A DNA stretch of 64,000 nt from JADCCX01 sp031431475 (GTDB lineage Bacteria > Pseudomonadota > Alphaproteobacteria > Rhizobiales > Beijerinckiaceae): contig JANPDL010000018.1 of NCBI GenBank assembly GCA_031431475.1, positions 1-64,000 on the forward strand, read 5' to 3'. Below are positions 42,512-51,613 of this stretch, piece by piece. Numbering within the stretch: the stretch's first letter is position 1; each line of letters starts with the position of its first letter. Both the position numbers and the translations under genes were made by a program. Below the pieces are notes generated by a model. It saw nothing but the letters and a program-made list of their open reading frames with translations, was not told where the DNA came from and did not search any database.

Positions 42512-43921
42512 ATGCATGACATCAAGCTGATCCGGGACAATCCTGCCGCTTTCGACGCTGGGCTCATTGCTCGTGGACTGGAGCCGCAGTCGAAGTCCTT
42601 GATTGAACTAGATAACGAGCGCCGAAATGTTATCAGCTATCTTCAGGGCGCACAGGAAATGCGCAATGACGCCTCCAAAGAGATTGGCGCGGCCATGGCG
42701 CGCAAAGACATGGCGACGGCCGATAAACTCAAAGCTGAAGTGGCAGCGTTCAAGCAAAGAATTGTCACAGGTGAAGCCGATCAGCGCAAAATCGAGGCCG
42801 AAATCCGCGCCGCGCTCGAAACCATTCCCAATACACCTGCTGATGATGTGCCGCCGGGCGCGGATGAGCATGGCAACGTGGTCTACCGCAGCCATGGCGT
42901 GAAGCCGGTGACCAACCACCTTGGCGCGCAGCATTTCGAAATCGGCGAGGCCATGGGTCTGATGGATTTCGAGGCGGCATCGAAAATGTCCGGCGCGCGG
43001 TTCGTGGTGTTGAAGGGTCAACTGGCGCGGCTGGAGCGGGCAATTGGCCAGTTCATGCTGGATCTGCACACGACGGAGCACGGGTATATGGAGGTGAACC
43101 CGCCGCTGCTGGTAAAAGATCAAGCCATGTACGGCACCGCACAACTACCAAAATTTCTAAAAGAACAATTTGCGGCAATAACCCTATTCTCGGACGAACA
43201 GAAACTTGATCACTTTAGTGACGTTGTAAGAAGTCTGCCTTTTGATCATCCAGATAGAATTTTAGCTGATCAGATGCCACGGCATCTGGATATTGGAGAT
43301 CGGTATGATCGGCTGTGGCTCATCCCAACCGCCGAAGTCGCCCTAACCAACCTCGTGCGCGAATCTCTCCTCGAAGAACGCGAACTCCCTCTTCGCTTCA
43401 CAGCCCTCACCCCCTGCTTCCGCTCCGAAGCAGGCGCTGCCGGGCGCGACACGCGCGGTATGCTGCGCCAGCACCAGTTCACGAAATGCGAACTCGTCTC
43501 CATCACCACGCCCGAAGCTTCGAAGGACGAGCACGAGCGCATGCTTACCTGCGCCGAGAATGTGCTGAAGAAGCTAGGGCTGCACTACCGCGTCATGACG
43601 CTCTGCACCGGTGACATGGGTTTCGGCTCGCAGAAGACCTACGACATCGAGGCCTGGCTGCCGGGGCAGGGGACGTATCGCGAGATTTCATCGTGCTCGG
43701 TCTGCGGCGATTTCCAGGCGCGCCGCATGGATGCGCGGTATCGTCCAGCGGACGGCAAGGGTCCACGGTTTGTCCACACCCTCAACGGTTCTGGTCTGGC
43801 GGTCGGGCGCACGCTGATTGCTGTGATGGAGAATTATCTCAACGCGGATGGCTCGGTGAGTGTGCCGGAGGTGTTGCTGCCGTATATGGGTGGCATCACG
43901 CGGGTGGAGGGCGTGAAGTGA
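42512..43921 (+). CDS. serS: Seryl-tRNA synthetase, with an insertion
   Basis: 469 residues. A class II synthetase that charges tRNA-Ser and feeds selenocysteine synthesis. N-terminal tRNA-binding coiled coil (about residues 30-100), then catalytic motifs: motif 1 GYMEVNPPLLV, motif 2 FRSEAGAAGRDTRGMLRQHQF, and motif 3 GSGLAVGRTLIAVMENY. Between LPKF (213) and LIPTAEV (270) there are 54 residues where E. coli has about 20. The insert (about 221-266) is encoded by visibly AT-richer DNA. The start at 42512 fits the family (MHDIKLIRDNP). Confidence 0.95.
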   Translation: MHDIKLIRDNPAAFDAGLIARGLEPQSKSLIELDNERRNVISYLQGAQEMRNDASKEIGAAMARKDMATADKLKAEVAAFKQRIVTGEADQRKIEAEIRAALETIPNTPADDVPPGADEHGNVVYRSHGVKPVTNHLGAQHFEIGEAMGLMDFEAASKMSGARFVVLKGQLARLERAIGQFMLDLHTTEHGYMEVNPPLLVKDQAMYGTAQLPKFLKEQFAAITLFSDEQKLDHFSDVVRSLPFDHPDRILADQMPRHLDIGDRYDRLWLIPTAEVALTNLVRESLLEERELPLRFTALTPCFRSEAGAAGRDTRGMLRQHQFTKCELVSITTPEASKDEHERMLTCAENVLKKLGLHYRVMTLCTGDMGFGSQKTYDIEAWLPGQGTYREISSCSVCGDFQARRMDARYRPADGKGPRFVHTLNGSGLAVGRTLIAVMENYLNADGSVSVPEVLLPYMGGITRVEGVK

Positions 43922-43926
43922 GACTA

Positions 43927-44046
43927 CCCTTCCCCCTTGGGGGAAGGTGGCAGGCGGAGCCTGACGGATGAGGGTGAATCCCTTCATTCCGGGATTTGCC
44001 CTCATCCGGTCGCCAGGAGGCGACCACCTTCTCCCACGGGAGAAGG
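43927..44046. repeat. Palindromic intergenic repeat, CCTTCCCCC family
   Basis: Left half: CCTTCCCCCTTGGGGGAAGG, then TGGCAGGCGGAGCCTGACGG and ATGAGGG. Right half: CCCTCATCCGGTCGCCAGGAGGCGACCACCTT then CTCCCACGGGAGAAGG. The halves are inverted, with short internal hairpins (GCAGGCGGAGCCTG, GTCGCCAGGAGGCGAC). It lies in the 157-base gap between serS and surE. Confidence 0.7.
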
Positions 44047-44077
44047 AAAGAACACCACACGACCACGAAAGCACCTC

Positions 44078-44842
44078 ATGCGCATCCTGATCACCAACGA
44101 CGACGGCATTCACGCCCATGGCCTTGCCGTGCTGGAAGCCATCGCCCGGCAACTCTCCGATGATGTCTGGGTCGTCGCACCCGAGACCGACCAAAGCGGC
44201 GTCTCACACTCGATCTCGCTGAATGATCCGCTGCGCCTGCGCAAGATCGCGGACAAGCGCTATGCCGTGAAAGGCACACCAACAGATTGCGTGATCATGG
44301 GCATCCGGCACATTCTCCTCGAGAACAAGCCCGACCTCGTGCTGTCGGGCGTCAACCACGGCCAGAACGTGGCGGAGGACGTGACCTATTCCGGCACTAT
44401 CGCCGGCGCCATGGAAGGCACGATCCTCGGCGTGCGCTCCATCGCGCTGAGTCAGGCCTATGGTCCCGGCAACCGCGACGATATCCACTGGGATTGTGCC
44501 GAGAAACACGCGCCCGGTATCATCCGCAAGGTGCTGGAAACCGGGTTTCCGAAGAACACTCTGGTCAACATCAACTTCCCGAACTGCGACCCGTCGGAAG
44601 TCACCGGCACCGCCAGCACCGTGCAGGGCCAGCGCAATCAGGAACTTTTGCGCGTCGACGAGCGCGCCGATGGTCGCATGAAGCCCTACTACTGGATCGC
44701 TTTCGCGCGCGGAAAGGTGATCCCCGCCGAGGGCACCGATCTGCATGCGCTGGCGGAAAAGCGCATCTCGATCACGCCGATCAAGCTGGATCTGACAGAT
44801 TTGCCGACGACAACGGAGTTTGCCCGTGTCTTCGGTGGGTAA
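44078..44842 (+). CDS. surE: 5'/3'-nucleotidase SurE
   Basis: 254 residues. A metal-dependent survival nucleotidase acting on nucleoside monophosphates and short polyphosphates. The metal-binding ILITNDDGIHAHG is at residues 3-15, and VSGVNHGQNVAEDVTYSGTI and DQSGVSHSIS are diagnostic. The ATG at 44078 was chosen because upstream in-frame codons lie inside the intergenic palindrome. Its end overlaps the pcm start by 17 bases. Confidence 0.96.
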   Translation: MRILITNDDGIHAHGLAVLEAIARQLSDDVWVVAPETDQSGVSHSISLNDPLRLRKIADKRYAVKGTPTDCVIMGIRHILLENKPDLVLSGVNHGQNVAEDVTYSGTIAGAMEGTILGVRSIALSQAYGPGNRDDIHWDCAEKHAPGIIRKVLETGFPKNTLVNINFPNCDPSEVTGTASTVQGQRNQELLRVDERADGRMKPYYWIAFARGKVIPAEGTDLHALAEKRISITPIKLDLTDLPTTTEFARVFGG

Positions 44843-45530
44843 AGCGTCTTCGGTGGCTGAACGCGACACCGGCTGGAGCCGCACAATGGAAAACGGCAGC
44901 CACGAGGCGCTCGGCGCTTTCCTCCTGATGCTGCGCGCCCGGGGCTTTCGCGATTCCGCGCTGCTCAACGCCATCGAGCGCGCACCCCGCAACGAGTTCC
45001 TGCCGCTGCCCTATATGGGCTTTGCCTTTCAGGATATGGCGATCCCGCTGGATTGCGGGCAGGAGGCCCCGTCGCCGCTCTCCATCATCGAGGCTATCAG
45101 CGCCCTTCAGGTGCAGCCGGATCATCATGTGCTGGAAATCGGCACCGGCAGCGGCTGGCAAACCGCCGTGCTCGCGGGCCTGTGCGAGGCTATCGTCAGT
45201 GTCGAGCGCTACAAGACACTGGCCGACGATGCCGATCGCAAGATTCAGAAGCTGGGTTTGACCAACGCCGTCGTCGCCCATGGCGATGGGGAGGGTGGCT
45301 TGCCTGCAGCGGCTCCGTTCCAGCGCATCATTGTCAATGCGGCAGTTGATGGCATTTCCCCCATCATCGCGGCTCAACTCGCCGATGATGGTCTGATTAT
45401 CGCGCCCTTGATCGGCGAGCAGGGCCAGCGCCTGACCCGCTTCCGCAAGCTTGGGGACCAGTTCGTGACAAGTGATCTGGGACCCTCCCGTTTTGCACCG
45501 CTGATGGCGGGTGCGGCAACTATTTTGTAG
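44826..45530 (+). CDS. pcm: Protein-L-isoaspartate O-methyltransferase
   Basis: 234 residues. Repairs isoaspartyl residues using SAM. N-terminal APRNEFLP signature (family: RHxFVP), the SAM motif I VLEIGTGSGWQTAVLA, and the post-motif HGDGEGGLP. The conserved VNAAVDGISP is close to the usual VTAAxxxxP. GTG 44826 has GGAG eight bases upstream; TTG 44820 is also in frame. surE-pcm is a widely conserved pair linked to stationary-phase survival. Confidence 0.93.
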   Translation: MSSVGKASSVAERDTGWSRTMENGSHEALGAFLLMLRARGFRDSALLNAIERAPRNEFLPLPYMGFAFQDMAIPLDCGQEAPSPLSIIEAISALQVQPDHHVLEIGTGSGWQTAVLAGLCEAIVSVERYKTLADDADRKIQKLGLTNAVVAHGDGEGGLPAAAPFQRIIVNAAVDGISPIIAAQLADDGLIIAPLIGEQGQRLTRFRKLGDQFVTSDLGPSRFAPLMAGAATIL

Positions 45531-45643
45531 GGTAAGCAAAAAAGACACTGCTTTCCGGTGATTTTCTGCATTTCGGAAACGCCTCCTTAACCTGACTGCT
45601 TCATTAATGGCGTAGTTAGTGTTGCGTATCAGGGTGTTAAGTA

Positions 45644-47029
45644 ATGCGTACCCGAGTAGCGTCTTGCGAGAGCAAGAGGGTTTTGAAAGTCATCGTCGCT
45701 GCGCTTCTGGCCAGCGCGTCAGCTGCCTGCAGCAGCGATTCCTCGCGGTTCGGCGAAAATCCCTTCACCAATCCGTTCTCGACGGCATCGACCGCCAAGG
45801 TTGATCGAACGACGACCAACTCGCTGCCGAGCCGTTCGGCTCCGGTGGGTACGGTCACAAGCCAGCCACTTCCGGCTGCCTTGCCCCGCGTCAGCAATCC
45901 GCTGAACCCCGCGCAATCTGCCGCCGCACCCCAGGCACCCGCTCTGCCCCGTGTGGCTTCCGCCACCCTCCAGCAAGCACAGGCTGCACCTGTCGGTGGT
46001 TCTGCCGCAGGCTGGACCGCAGCTGGTGGAACGCCGGTCAGCGTCGGTGCGGGTGAAACCGCCAGCACGCTCTCCGCCCGCTACGGCGTCCCTGCTGCAG
46101 CGATCACTGCGGCCAATGGTGGCCAGATCCGCTCGGGCCAGCAGGCGATCATTCCGATCTACAACGGGCAGGGCGCTCCCTCGCGTACCGCCGCTGCTGC
46201 TCCTCTTGCCACCACTCCTGTTCCACCACGCCCGGTTGCCCCCGCCGCACCACTCCCCCAGCCGCGCCCGACCGCTGCTGTCCGTCCCGCCAAACCTGAA
46301 GCGGACGATGACGAGGACGAGACACCGAAGAAGATCGTCGCTGCTTCTCCGGCCAAGTCCCTCGCCGCGCCTGCAACGTCTGTTGTTGCCGCCGCCAAGC
46401 CGCTGAAGCCCGCCAATGCGCCGAAAAAGACGCAGGATGATGACGACGACGAGGATGAAACGCCGAAAAAGGTGGAAGCCAAACCCAAGCCCGCGACGGC
46501 CCAGGCCAAGCCTCAGCCCCGCGTCATCCCGCTGACCGCTCAGGCACCAAAACCCGAGGATAGTCCCGCTAAGGTTGCTCAGGCAGAACGCGCCGATCAG
46601 ACGACGACACAGTCCATTCCGAAATCGGCACCCGCTCAGGAACCGGTCGCCGGTGACAAGGCAGAGTTCCGCTGGCCCGCCCGTGGCCGCGTGATCTCGG
46701 GCTTCGGCTCCAAGGGCGGCAACGGCGACGGTATCGCGATTGCCGTGCCAGAGGGTACGCCGGTCAAGGCAGCTGGCGACGGCGTGGTGGCCTATGCCGG
46801 TGAAGAGCTCAAGGGTTATGGCAAGCTGGTGCTGGTACGCCACGACAACGGCTATGTCTCCGCCTACGCCCACAACGGCGATCTCGCCGTCAAGCGTGGC
46901 GAGAAGGTCAGCCGTGGCCAGACCATCGCCAAATCCGGCTCCAGTGGTAACGTGACATCTCCGCAGTTGCATTTCGAACTGCGCAAGGGCTCGACGCCTG
47001 TCGATCCCACGAAATATCTCGAAAACTGA
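45644..47029 (+). CDS. LysM/M23-family lipoprotein, probable amidase activator
   Basis: 461 residues. Signal peptide with lipobox ASAAC near residue 29, LysM-like domain (VSVGAGETASTLSARYGVP, residues 131-175), a long Pro/Lys/acidic linker with two DDDEDETPKK repeats, and a C-terminal M23/LytM domain (residues 345-461). The zinc ligands are degenerate: the region equivalent to HxGIDIA reads GDGIAIA and the final HLH reads QLH. It therefore likely resembles EnvC/NlpD/DipM, which activate amidases rather than cleave peptidoglycan. Downstream of surE-pcm, as is usual. Confidence 0.9.
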   Translation: MRTRVASCESKRVLKVIVAALLASASAACSSDSSRFGENPFTNPFSTASTAKVDRTTTNSLPSRSAPVGTVTSQPLPAALPRVSNPLNPAQSAAAPQAPALPRVASATLQQAQAAPVGGSAAGWTAAGGTPVSVGAGETASTLSARYGVPAAAITAANGGQIRSGQQAIIPIYNGQGAPSRTAAAAPLATTPVPPRPVAPAAPLPQPRPTAAVRPAKPEADDDEDETPKKIVAASPAKSLAAPATSVVAAAKPLKPANAPKKTQDDDDDEDETPKKVEAKPKPATAQAKPQPRVIPLTAQAPKPEDSPAKVAQAERADQTTTQSIPKSAPAQEPVAGDKAEFRWPARGRVISGFGSKGGNGDGIAIAVPEGTPVKAAGDGVVAYAGEELKGYGKLVLVRHDNGYVSAYAHNGDLAVKRGEKVSRGQTIAKSGSSGNVTSPQLHFELRKGSTPVDPTKYLEN

Positions 47030-47107
47030 GATTTTTGTATAACTGATCCCCTGATCAGAACAGGAAAACGTCCGGGGACCGCGAGACCCATCCGGATGTT
47101 TGCATGG

Positions 47108-47139
47108 ACGGCGGCTCTGCCAAGCAGCGGAGCCGCCGT
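47108..47139. terminator. Bidirectional hairpin terminator
   Basis: Perfect ten-base stem ACGGCGGCTC/GAGCCGCCGT with a 12-base loop between convergent genes. The trailing T run is weak (TTCCTT) in the plus direction. It probably serves both the M23 gene and the ATPase gene. Confidence 0.65.
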
Positions 47140-47146
47140 TTCCTTG

Positions 47147-48025
47147 TCAGCCCTCCAGCCGCACGCCCATCCGCCCCGCCAGATCCTGGATGTACTGCCA
47201 CGCCACGCGGCCCGTGCGGCTGCCGCGCGTTGTCGACCATTCCAGCGCCTCGGCGTGCAGTGCGTCCTGGTTGAATCGGAGCTTGAAGTGACGGGCGTAA
47301 GCCTCGACCATCGCGAGATATTCATCCTGGCTGCATTTGTGGAAACCGAGCCACAGGCCGAAGCGATCCGACAATGACACCTTCTCCTCCACCGCTTCAT
47401 GCGGATTGATCGCGGTGGAGCGCTCGTTCTCCATCATGTCACGCGGGAGAAGGTGCCTGCGGTTGGACGTGGCGTAGAAAATCACATTCTCGGGCCGCCC
47501 CTCTATGCCGCCTTCCAGCACCGCTTTCAGCGATTTGTAGGACGTATCATCATGATCGAACGAGAGATCATCGCAGAAGATGATGAAACGGTGCGCGTCG
47601 GCTCTGAGTAGACCCATGAGGGCGGGGAGGGACTCGATATCCTCGCGATGGATCTCGATCAGCTTGAGAGGTGCGTCTTTTGTCTTGCGCCGCTTCCCGT
47701 TGATAGCACCGTGCGCGGCTTTCACCAAAGAGGACTTGCCCATGCCCCGCGCGCCCCAAAGAAGGGCATTGTTGGCTGGAAGTCCGTTGGCGAAGCGTTC
47801 CGTATTCTCCAGCAGGATATCCCGGGCGCGGTCGATGCCGTGAAGCAGCGGCAATTCCACGCCGTTCACCTTCGGCACGGGCTGGAGATGCGGCGGATGC
47901 GTGTGCCAGACGAAGGCATCGGCGGCCTTCATGTCAGCCTTTGCGGCCCGGGAGGGAGCCTGACGCTCCAACGCATCGGCGATGCGAGCGAGCAGCGAAA
48001 GCAGAGCGGGATCAGTGGTGGACAT
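47147..48025 (-). CDS. DUF815 family AAA-type ATPase
   Basis: 292 residues. Walker A WGARGMGKSSLV near residue 89, Walker B-like FIIFCDDLSFD, and the sensor stretch NVIFYATSNRRHLLPR. The function is not established; the family is conserved next to yajC in alphaproteobacteria. ATG 48025 (MSTTDPALL) is the usual start; upstream residues in frame are not family-like. It is divergent from yajC. Confidence 0.9.
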   Translation of the reverse strand: MSTTDPALLSLLARIADALERQAPSRAAKADMKAADAFVWHTHPPHLQPVPKVNGVELPLLHGIDRARDILLENTERFANGLPANNALLWGARGMGKSSLVKAAHGAINGKRRKTKDAPLKLIEIHREDIESLPALMGLLRADAHRFIIFCDDLSFDHDDTSYKSLKAVLEGGIEGRPENVIFYATSNRRHLLPRDMMENERSTAINPHEAVEEKVSLSDRFGLWLGFHKCSQDEYLAMVEAYARHFKLRFNQDALHAEALEWSTTRGSRTGRVAWQYIQDLAGRMGVRLEG

Positions 48026-48171
48026 GGGCAATTGACGTTCCAATGGGCGATACCCATTTCCATCGCCATCAATCCATCTGGAATCAACCTCTTTCAAGGG
48101 TTTGCTTTCCGCTGATCCCCCGCTAAGAGAGCCGTTCTGTTCTCGCAACCCGTTTTTCCGGAGTCGATCCT

Positions 48172-48501
48172 GTGATCACCCCAGCCTTTGCCCAAACGTC
48201 AGCCGCTGCCGGCAGCACCGATATTCTCGTGCAGATGCTGCCGTTCATTCTCATCTTCATCATCATGTATTTCCTGCTCATCCGCCCGCAGCAGCGGCGC
48301 GTGAAAGTGCATCAGGAGATGATCAAGAATGTGCGCCGTGGCGATACGGTCGTGCTCAACTCAGGCATGATCGGCAAGGTAACCAAGGTTATCGACGATA
48401 ATGAAGCCGAGGTGGAAATCGCTGACGGCGTCAAGGTCAAGGTGGTCAAGAGTGCCATTGCCGATGTGCGTAACAAGGCCGAACCCGTCGCTGCCAAGTG
48501 A
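48172..48501 (+). CDS. yajC: Preprotein translocase subunit YajC
   Basis: 109 residues: one membrane helix near residues 23-42 (LPFILIFIIMYFLLIRPQQRR) with the conserved RPQQRR motif, then a cytosolic domain (GDTVVLNSGMIGKVTKVID). YajC joins SecDF in the holotranslocon. GTG start with GGAG eight bases upstream. secD follows after 48 bases. Confidence 0.96.
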   Translation: MITPAFAQTSAAAGSTDILVQMLPFILIFIIMYFLLIRPQQRRVKVHQEMIKNVRRGDTVVLNSGMIGKVTKVIDDNEAEVEIADGVKVKVVKSAIADVRNKAEPVAAK

Positions 48502-48549
48502 GTTCCTCCAACTGATCTTGCCTGACGTCGACGGAGTGCACCGCCCGCC

Positions 48550-50160
48550 ATGCTGAAATTCTCGAAATTCAAGATCATTTCGGTCGTCTTGCTGGCGATT
48601 GCGAGCGTTCTGTACACGCTGCCCAATTTCTGGACCGAAGAAACGCGGGATCGCGTCAAGGCGTCGGTGCCCGCGTGGATCCCGACAGCCATTGTGCCGC
48701 ACAAGGCCATTCCGCTCGGACTTGATCTTCGTGGCGGAGTCCATCTGCTGATGGAGGCTGACACCAACGGCATCATCCGCCTGCGTGCCACGGTGCTGCA
48801 GCAGGATGTGCGCCGTGTATTGCGCGACAATGCCATTCCGGTTGTTGGCGGCATTGGCATAACGGGTAAAACCGTGCAGGTGCGCCTCGCCGAGAATGCA
48901 AACCGCGAGACGGCACTTGCCAAGCTGCGGGATTTGTCCGTGCTAATCGGCAATGCCGTGCTGGGAGCGACAGGGGCGCGCACCTTGCTGGTCGAAGAAC
49001 CCGAGCCGCGCCTGATCCGTCTGACCATGACGGATGAGGAAATCCGCGATCAGATATCGCGTATCATGGGGCAGTCTCTGGAAGTCGTGCGCCGCCGCAT
49101 CGATCCTGATGGCATCAAGGAGCCCAACCTTCAGCGTCAGGGCACAGATCGCATCCTGATCCAGATGCCGGGCGAGAAAGACCCCGAGCGCATCAAGCGG
49201 CTGGTGAACGCCGAAGCGCAGTTGGAATTCCGCATGGTGGCGGACGATCCGGGCACGCCTGAATCGGAAGTGGTGATCCTGCCCTACACCGAAGGCGGCG
49301 GCAGCATCCGCGTTTTTCGCCGCGCTGAAATTCTGGGCCAGGATCTGGCATCAGCCCGTCCGGGCTTCGGCCAGAATGGCCAGCCCGTGGTCAATTTCCA
49401 GTTCAATACCCGCGCCGCCGTGGTGTTCTCCCGCCTGACCTCGGAGAATGTCGGTCGCCGCTTCGCCATGGTGCTGGACGGCAAGGTGATTTCTGCGCCG
49501 TCCATCCGCGTGCCGATCACCGGTGGTTCCGGGTATATCGAAGGCAATTTCACTACGCAGAGCGCCAATGAATTGGCAGTGCTGCTCAGCGCAGGTTCGC
49601 TGCCGATCAAATTGACAACGGTAGAAGAGCGAACTGTTGGTCCCGGCCTCGGTCAGGACGCCATCGAAGCGGGCAAACTGGCGGCCATGGTCGCGGCTGG
49701 CCTTGTCGCGGGTTATATGCTGCTGACCTACGGGCTCTTCGGTATCTTCGCCAATCTCGCCCTGCTCGTGCACATCCTGCTGATCCTCGCGGCTATGGCC
49801 TTCATGGGCGCGACCATGACGCTGCCTGGCATCGCGGGCATCGTGCTCACCATCGGCACGGCGGTGGATGCCAACGTGCTGATCTATGAGCGTATGCGCG
49901 AGGAAGAACACATGGGCCGAAGTCTTGTGTCCGCACTGGAGGCGGGCTTCAACCGCGCCTTTTCAACGATCATGGACTCCAACGTCACGATGTTTATCGC
50001 GGCCCTTATCCTTTACCTGCTGGGAACCGGCCCGGTGAAGGGCTTTGCAGTCACGATGATCATCGGCATTCTCACCACGGTTGTCACGGCGGTGACCATG
50101 ACGCGCATGATGATTGCGCTCTGGTATCGCTATGCCAAGCCCAAGCAGATCCCGTTCTGA
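48550..50160 (+). CDS. secD: Protein translocase subunit SecD
   Basis: 536 residues with six membrane helices. The N-terminal helix is followed by the large periplasmic P1 domain (PLGLDLRGGVHLLMEAD; IRVFRRAEIL), then five helices with the AGIVLTIGTAVDANVLIYERMREE RND signature. SecD uses the proton gradient to help finish export through SecYEG. SecF is encoded directly after it. Confidence 0.97.
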   Translation: MLKFSKFKIISVVLLAIASVLYTLPNFWTEETRDRVKASVPAWIPTAIVPHKAIPLGLDLRGGVHLLMEADTNGIIRLRATVLQQDVRRVLRDNAIPVVGGIGITGKTVQVRLAENANRETALAKLRDLSVLIGNAVLGATGARTLLVEEPEPRLIRLTMTDEEIRDQISRIMGQSLEVVRRRIDPDGIKEPNLQRQGTDRILIQMPGEKDPERIKRLVNAEAQLEFRMVADDPGTPESEVVILPYTEGGGSIRVFRRAEILGQDLASARPGFGQNGQPVVNFQFNTRAAVVFSRLTSENVGRRFAMVLDGKVISAPSIRVPITGGSGYIEGNFTTQSANELAVLLSAGSLPIKLTTVEERTVGPGLGQDAIEAGKLAAMVAAGLVAGYMLLTYGLFGIFANLALLVHILLILAAMAFMGATMTLPGIAGIVLTIGTAVDANVLIYERMREEEHMGRSLVSALEAGFNRAFSTIMDSNVTMFIAALILYLLGTGPVKGFAVTMIIGILTTVVTAVTMTRMMIALWYRYAKPKQIPF

Positions 50161-50169
50161 GGTGTATCC

Positions 50170-51117
50170 ATGAAACTTCTCAGAATCATTCCGGACGGCA
50201 CGACATTCAAGTTCATGAGCTTCCGGCTCTGGAGCTTCCCGTTCTCGGCCTTCCTGTCGATTGTTGCGGTCGTGGCTTTCTTCTCGCTGGGCATGAATTT
50301 CGGCATTGATTTCAAGGGCGGCACGGTCATCGAGATGCGCTCGAAGGCAGGCGCATTGAATGTAGGTGAAATCCGCTCGGTCGTTGACAAGCTGGGCTTC
50401 GGCGATGTCGAGGTGCAGGAATTCGGCGGCGGCAACGAGTTTTCAATGCGTTTCGCACTTCAGCCCGGTGGTGACGCCGTTCAGCAGGAAGTGGTCAAGA
50501 AGGTCCGCGAAATCTTCAAAGACAAGTTCGAGGAACGCCGTGTTGAGGTCGTCGGTCCGCGCGTTTCTTCGGAGTTGGTGCAGAACGGCACGATTGGCGT
50601 GCTCCTGTCGCTGTTTGCAGTACTGATCTACCTTTGGTTCCGCTTCGAATGGCAATTCGCCTTGGCAGCGGTGATCGCCACCATGCACGATCTGATCCTG
50701 ACCATCGGTTTTTTCGCCATCTCGCGCATTGAGTTCAACATGACATCCATCGCGGCGGTGCTGACCATTGTGGGTTATTCGCTGAACGACACAGTGGTGG
50801 TGTTTGACCGCATTCGGGAAATGATGCGCAAGTACAAGAAAATCTCGACCGAGGATCTGCTCGATCTGTCGATCAATACCACCTTGGCCCGCACCGTCAT
50901 GGTGTCTTTTACGGCAGCGCTGGCACTTGTGGCGTTGGCTTTCTTCGGTGGCACAGTGATTGAGAGCTTCTCCTTTGCCATGCTGTTTGGCGTGGTTGTG
51001 GGCACCTATTCCTCGATATTCATCGCGGCACCGGTGCTGATCTATCTCGGCCTCAAAGCTGGTTCTGGCCGTGCGGCGGAAGAGGCAAAAGCGACTGAAG
51101 TGGTGAAGGCTCGCTAG
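50170..51117 (+). CDS. secF: Protein translocase subunit SecF
   Basis: 315 residues, six helices. Start MKLLRIIPDGTTFKFM; the first periplasmic domain begins at GMNFGIDFKGGTVIEMRS. The RND-like helix 4 block IVGYSLNDTVVVFDRIREMM is diagnostic. Nine bases after secD, so one transcript. The last residues are charged. Confidence 0.97.
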   Translation: MKLLRIIPDGTTFKFMSFRLWSFPFSAFLSIVAVVAFFSLGMNFGIDFKGGTVIEMRSKAGALNVGEIRSVVDKLGFGDVEVQEFGGGNEFSMRFALQPGGDAVQQEVVKKVREIFKDKFEERRVEVVGPRVSSELVQNGTIGVLLSLFAVLIYLWFRFEWQFALAAVIATMHDLILTIGFFAISRIEFNMTSIAAVLTIVGYSLNDTVVVFDRIREMMRKYKKISTEDLLDLSINTTLARTVMVSFTAALALVALAFFGGTVIESFSFAMLFGVVVGTYSSIFIAAPVLIYLGLKAGSGRAAEEAKATEVVKAR

Positions 51118-51155
51118 CGCTTTGTTCTCTTGCAGGTGAGAAGGGGAGACCCGCA

Positions 51156-51545
51156 ATGACCCTCACCCCGCGCCTCCACGACGGCTTCCTTCCGGGTCGC
51201 CACGCCATTGACGGCTACGGACAGGGCGGGTTCCGATTTGGCGAGATCAGCCACAAGGGTTCGATCATCGTGCTGCCCTCTGGCATTCACGCCTTCGAAG
51301 CGCCAGAACCTTTTCTTCACACAGATGCGCTCTATGCCAGAGTGTTCAGCGAGGCGTCCGGTATCGACATTCTGCTGATTGGCTCTGGCACAATCCCGTA
51401 CCCGCTCCCTGACACTCTGCGCTGGCGCTTTCGCGATGCAGGAATCAGCGCAGATGCGATGACCACAGCTGCTGCCTGCAGCACCTTCAATGTGCTTCTG
51501 ACGGAGGGCAGGCGGGTCGCGGCACTGTTGGTGGCGGTTTCTTGA
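51156..51545 (+). CDS. Mth938-like (DUF498/NDUFAF3) family protein
   Basis: 129 residues, soluble. Matches the Mth938 domain: PGRHAIDGYGQGGFRFGEI, then LLIGSGTIPYPLP and MTTAAACSTFNVLLTEGRRVAALLVA. The mitochondrial relative NDUFAF3 is a complex I assembly factor; the bacterial role is less certain. A GGGGAG site precedes the ATG. It follows secF in many Hyphomicrobiales. Confidence 0.92.
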   Translation: MTLTPRLHDGFLPGRHAIDGYGQGGFRFGEISHKGSIIVLPSGIHAFEAPEPFLHTDALYARVFSEASGIDILLIGSGTIPYPLPDTLRWRFRDAGISADAMTTAAACSTFNVLLTEGRRVAALLVAVS

Positions 51546-51613
51546 GCCAATTCGGACGATTCAAGCGATCCGGTTAATCCCGCCTTTACCGGAATCGCGC
51601 TTCTCTCGATTCC

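Noticed and set aside
45719..46972. 417-codon frame antisense to the LysM/M23 gene
   Set aside because: Sense protein has lipobox, LysM and LytM domains; mirror frame is low complexity.
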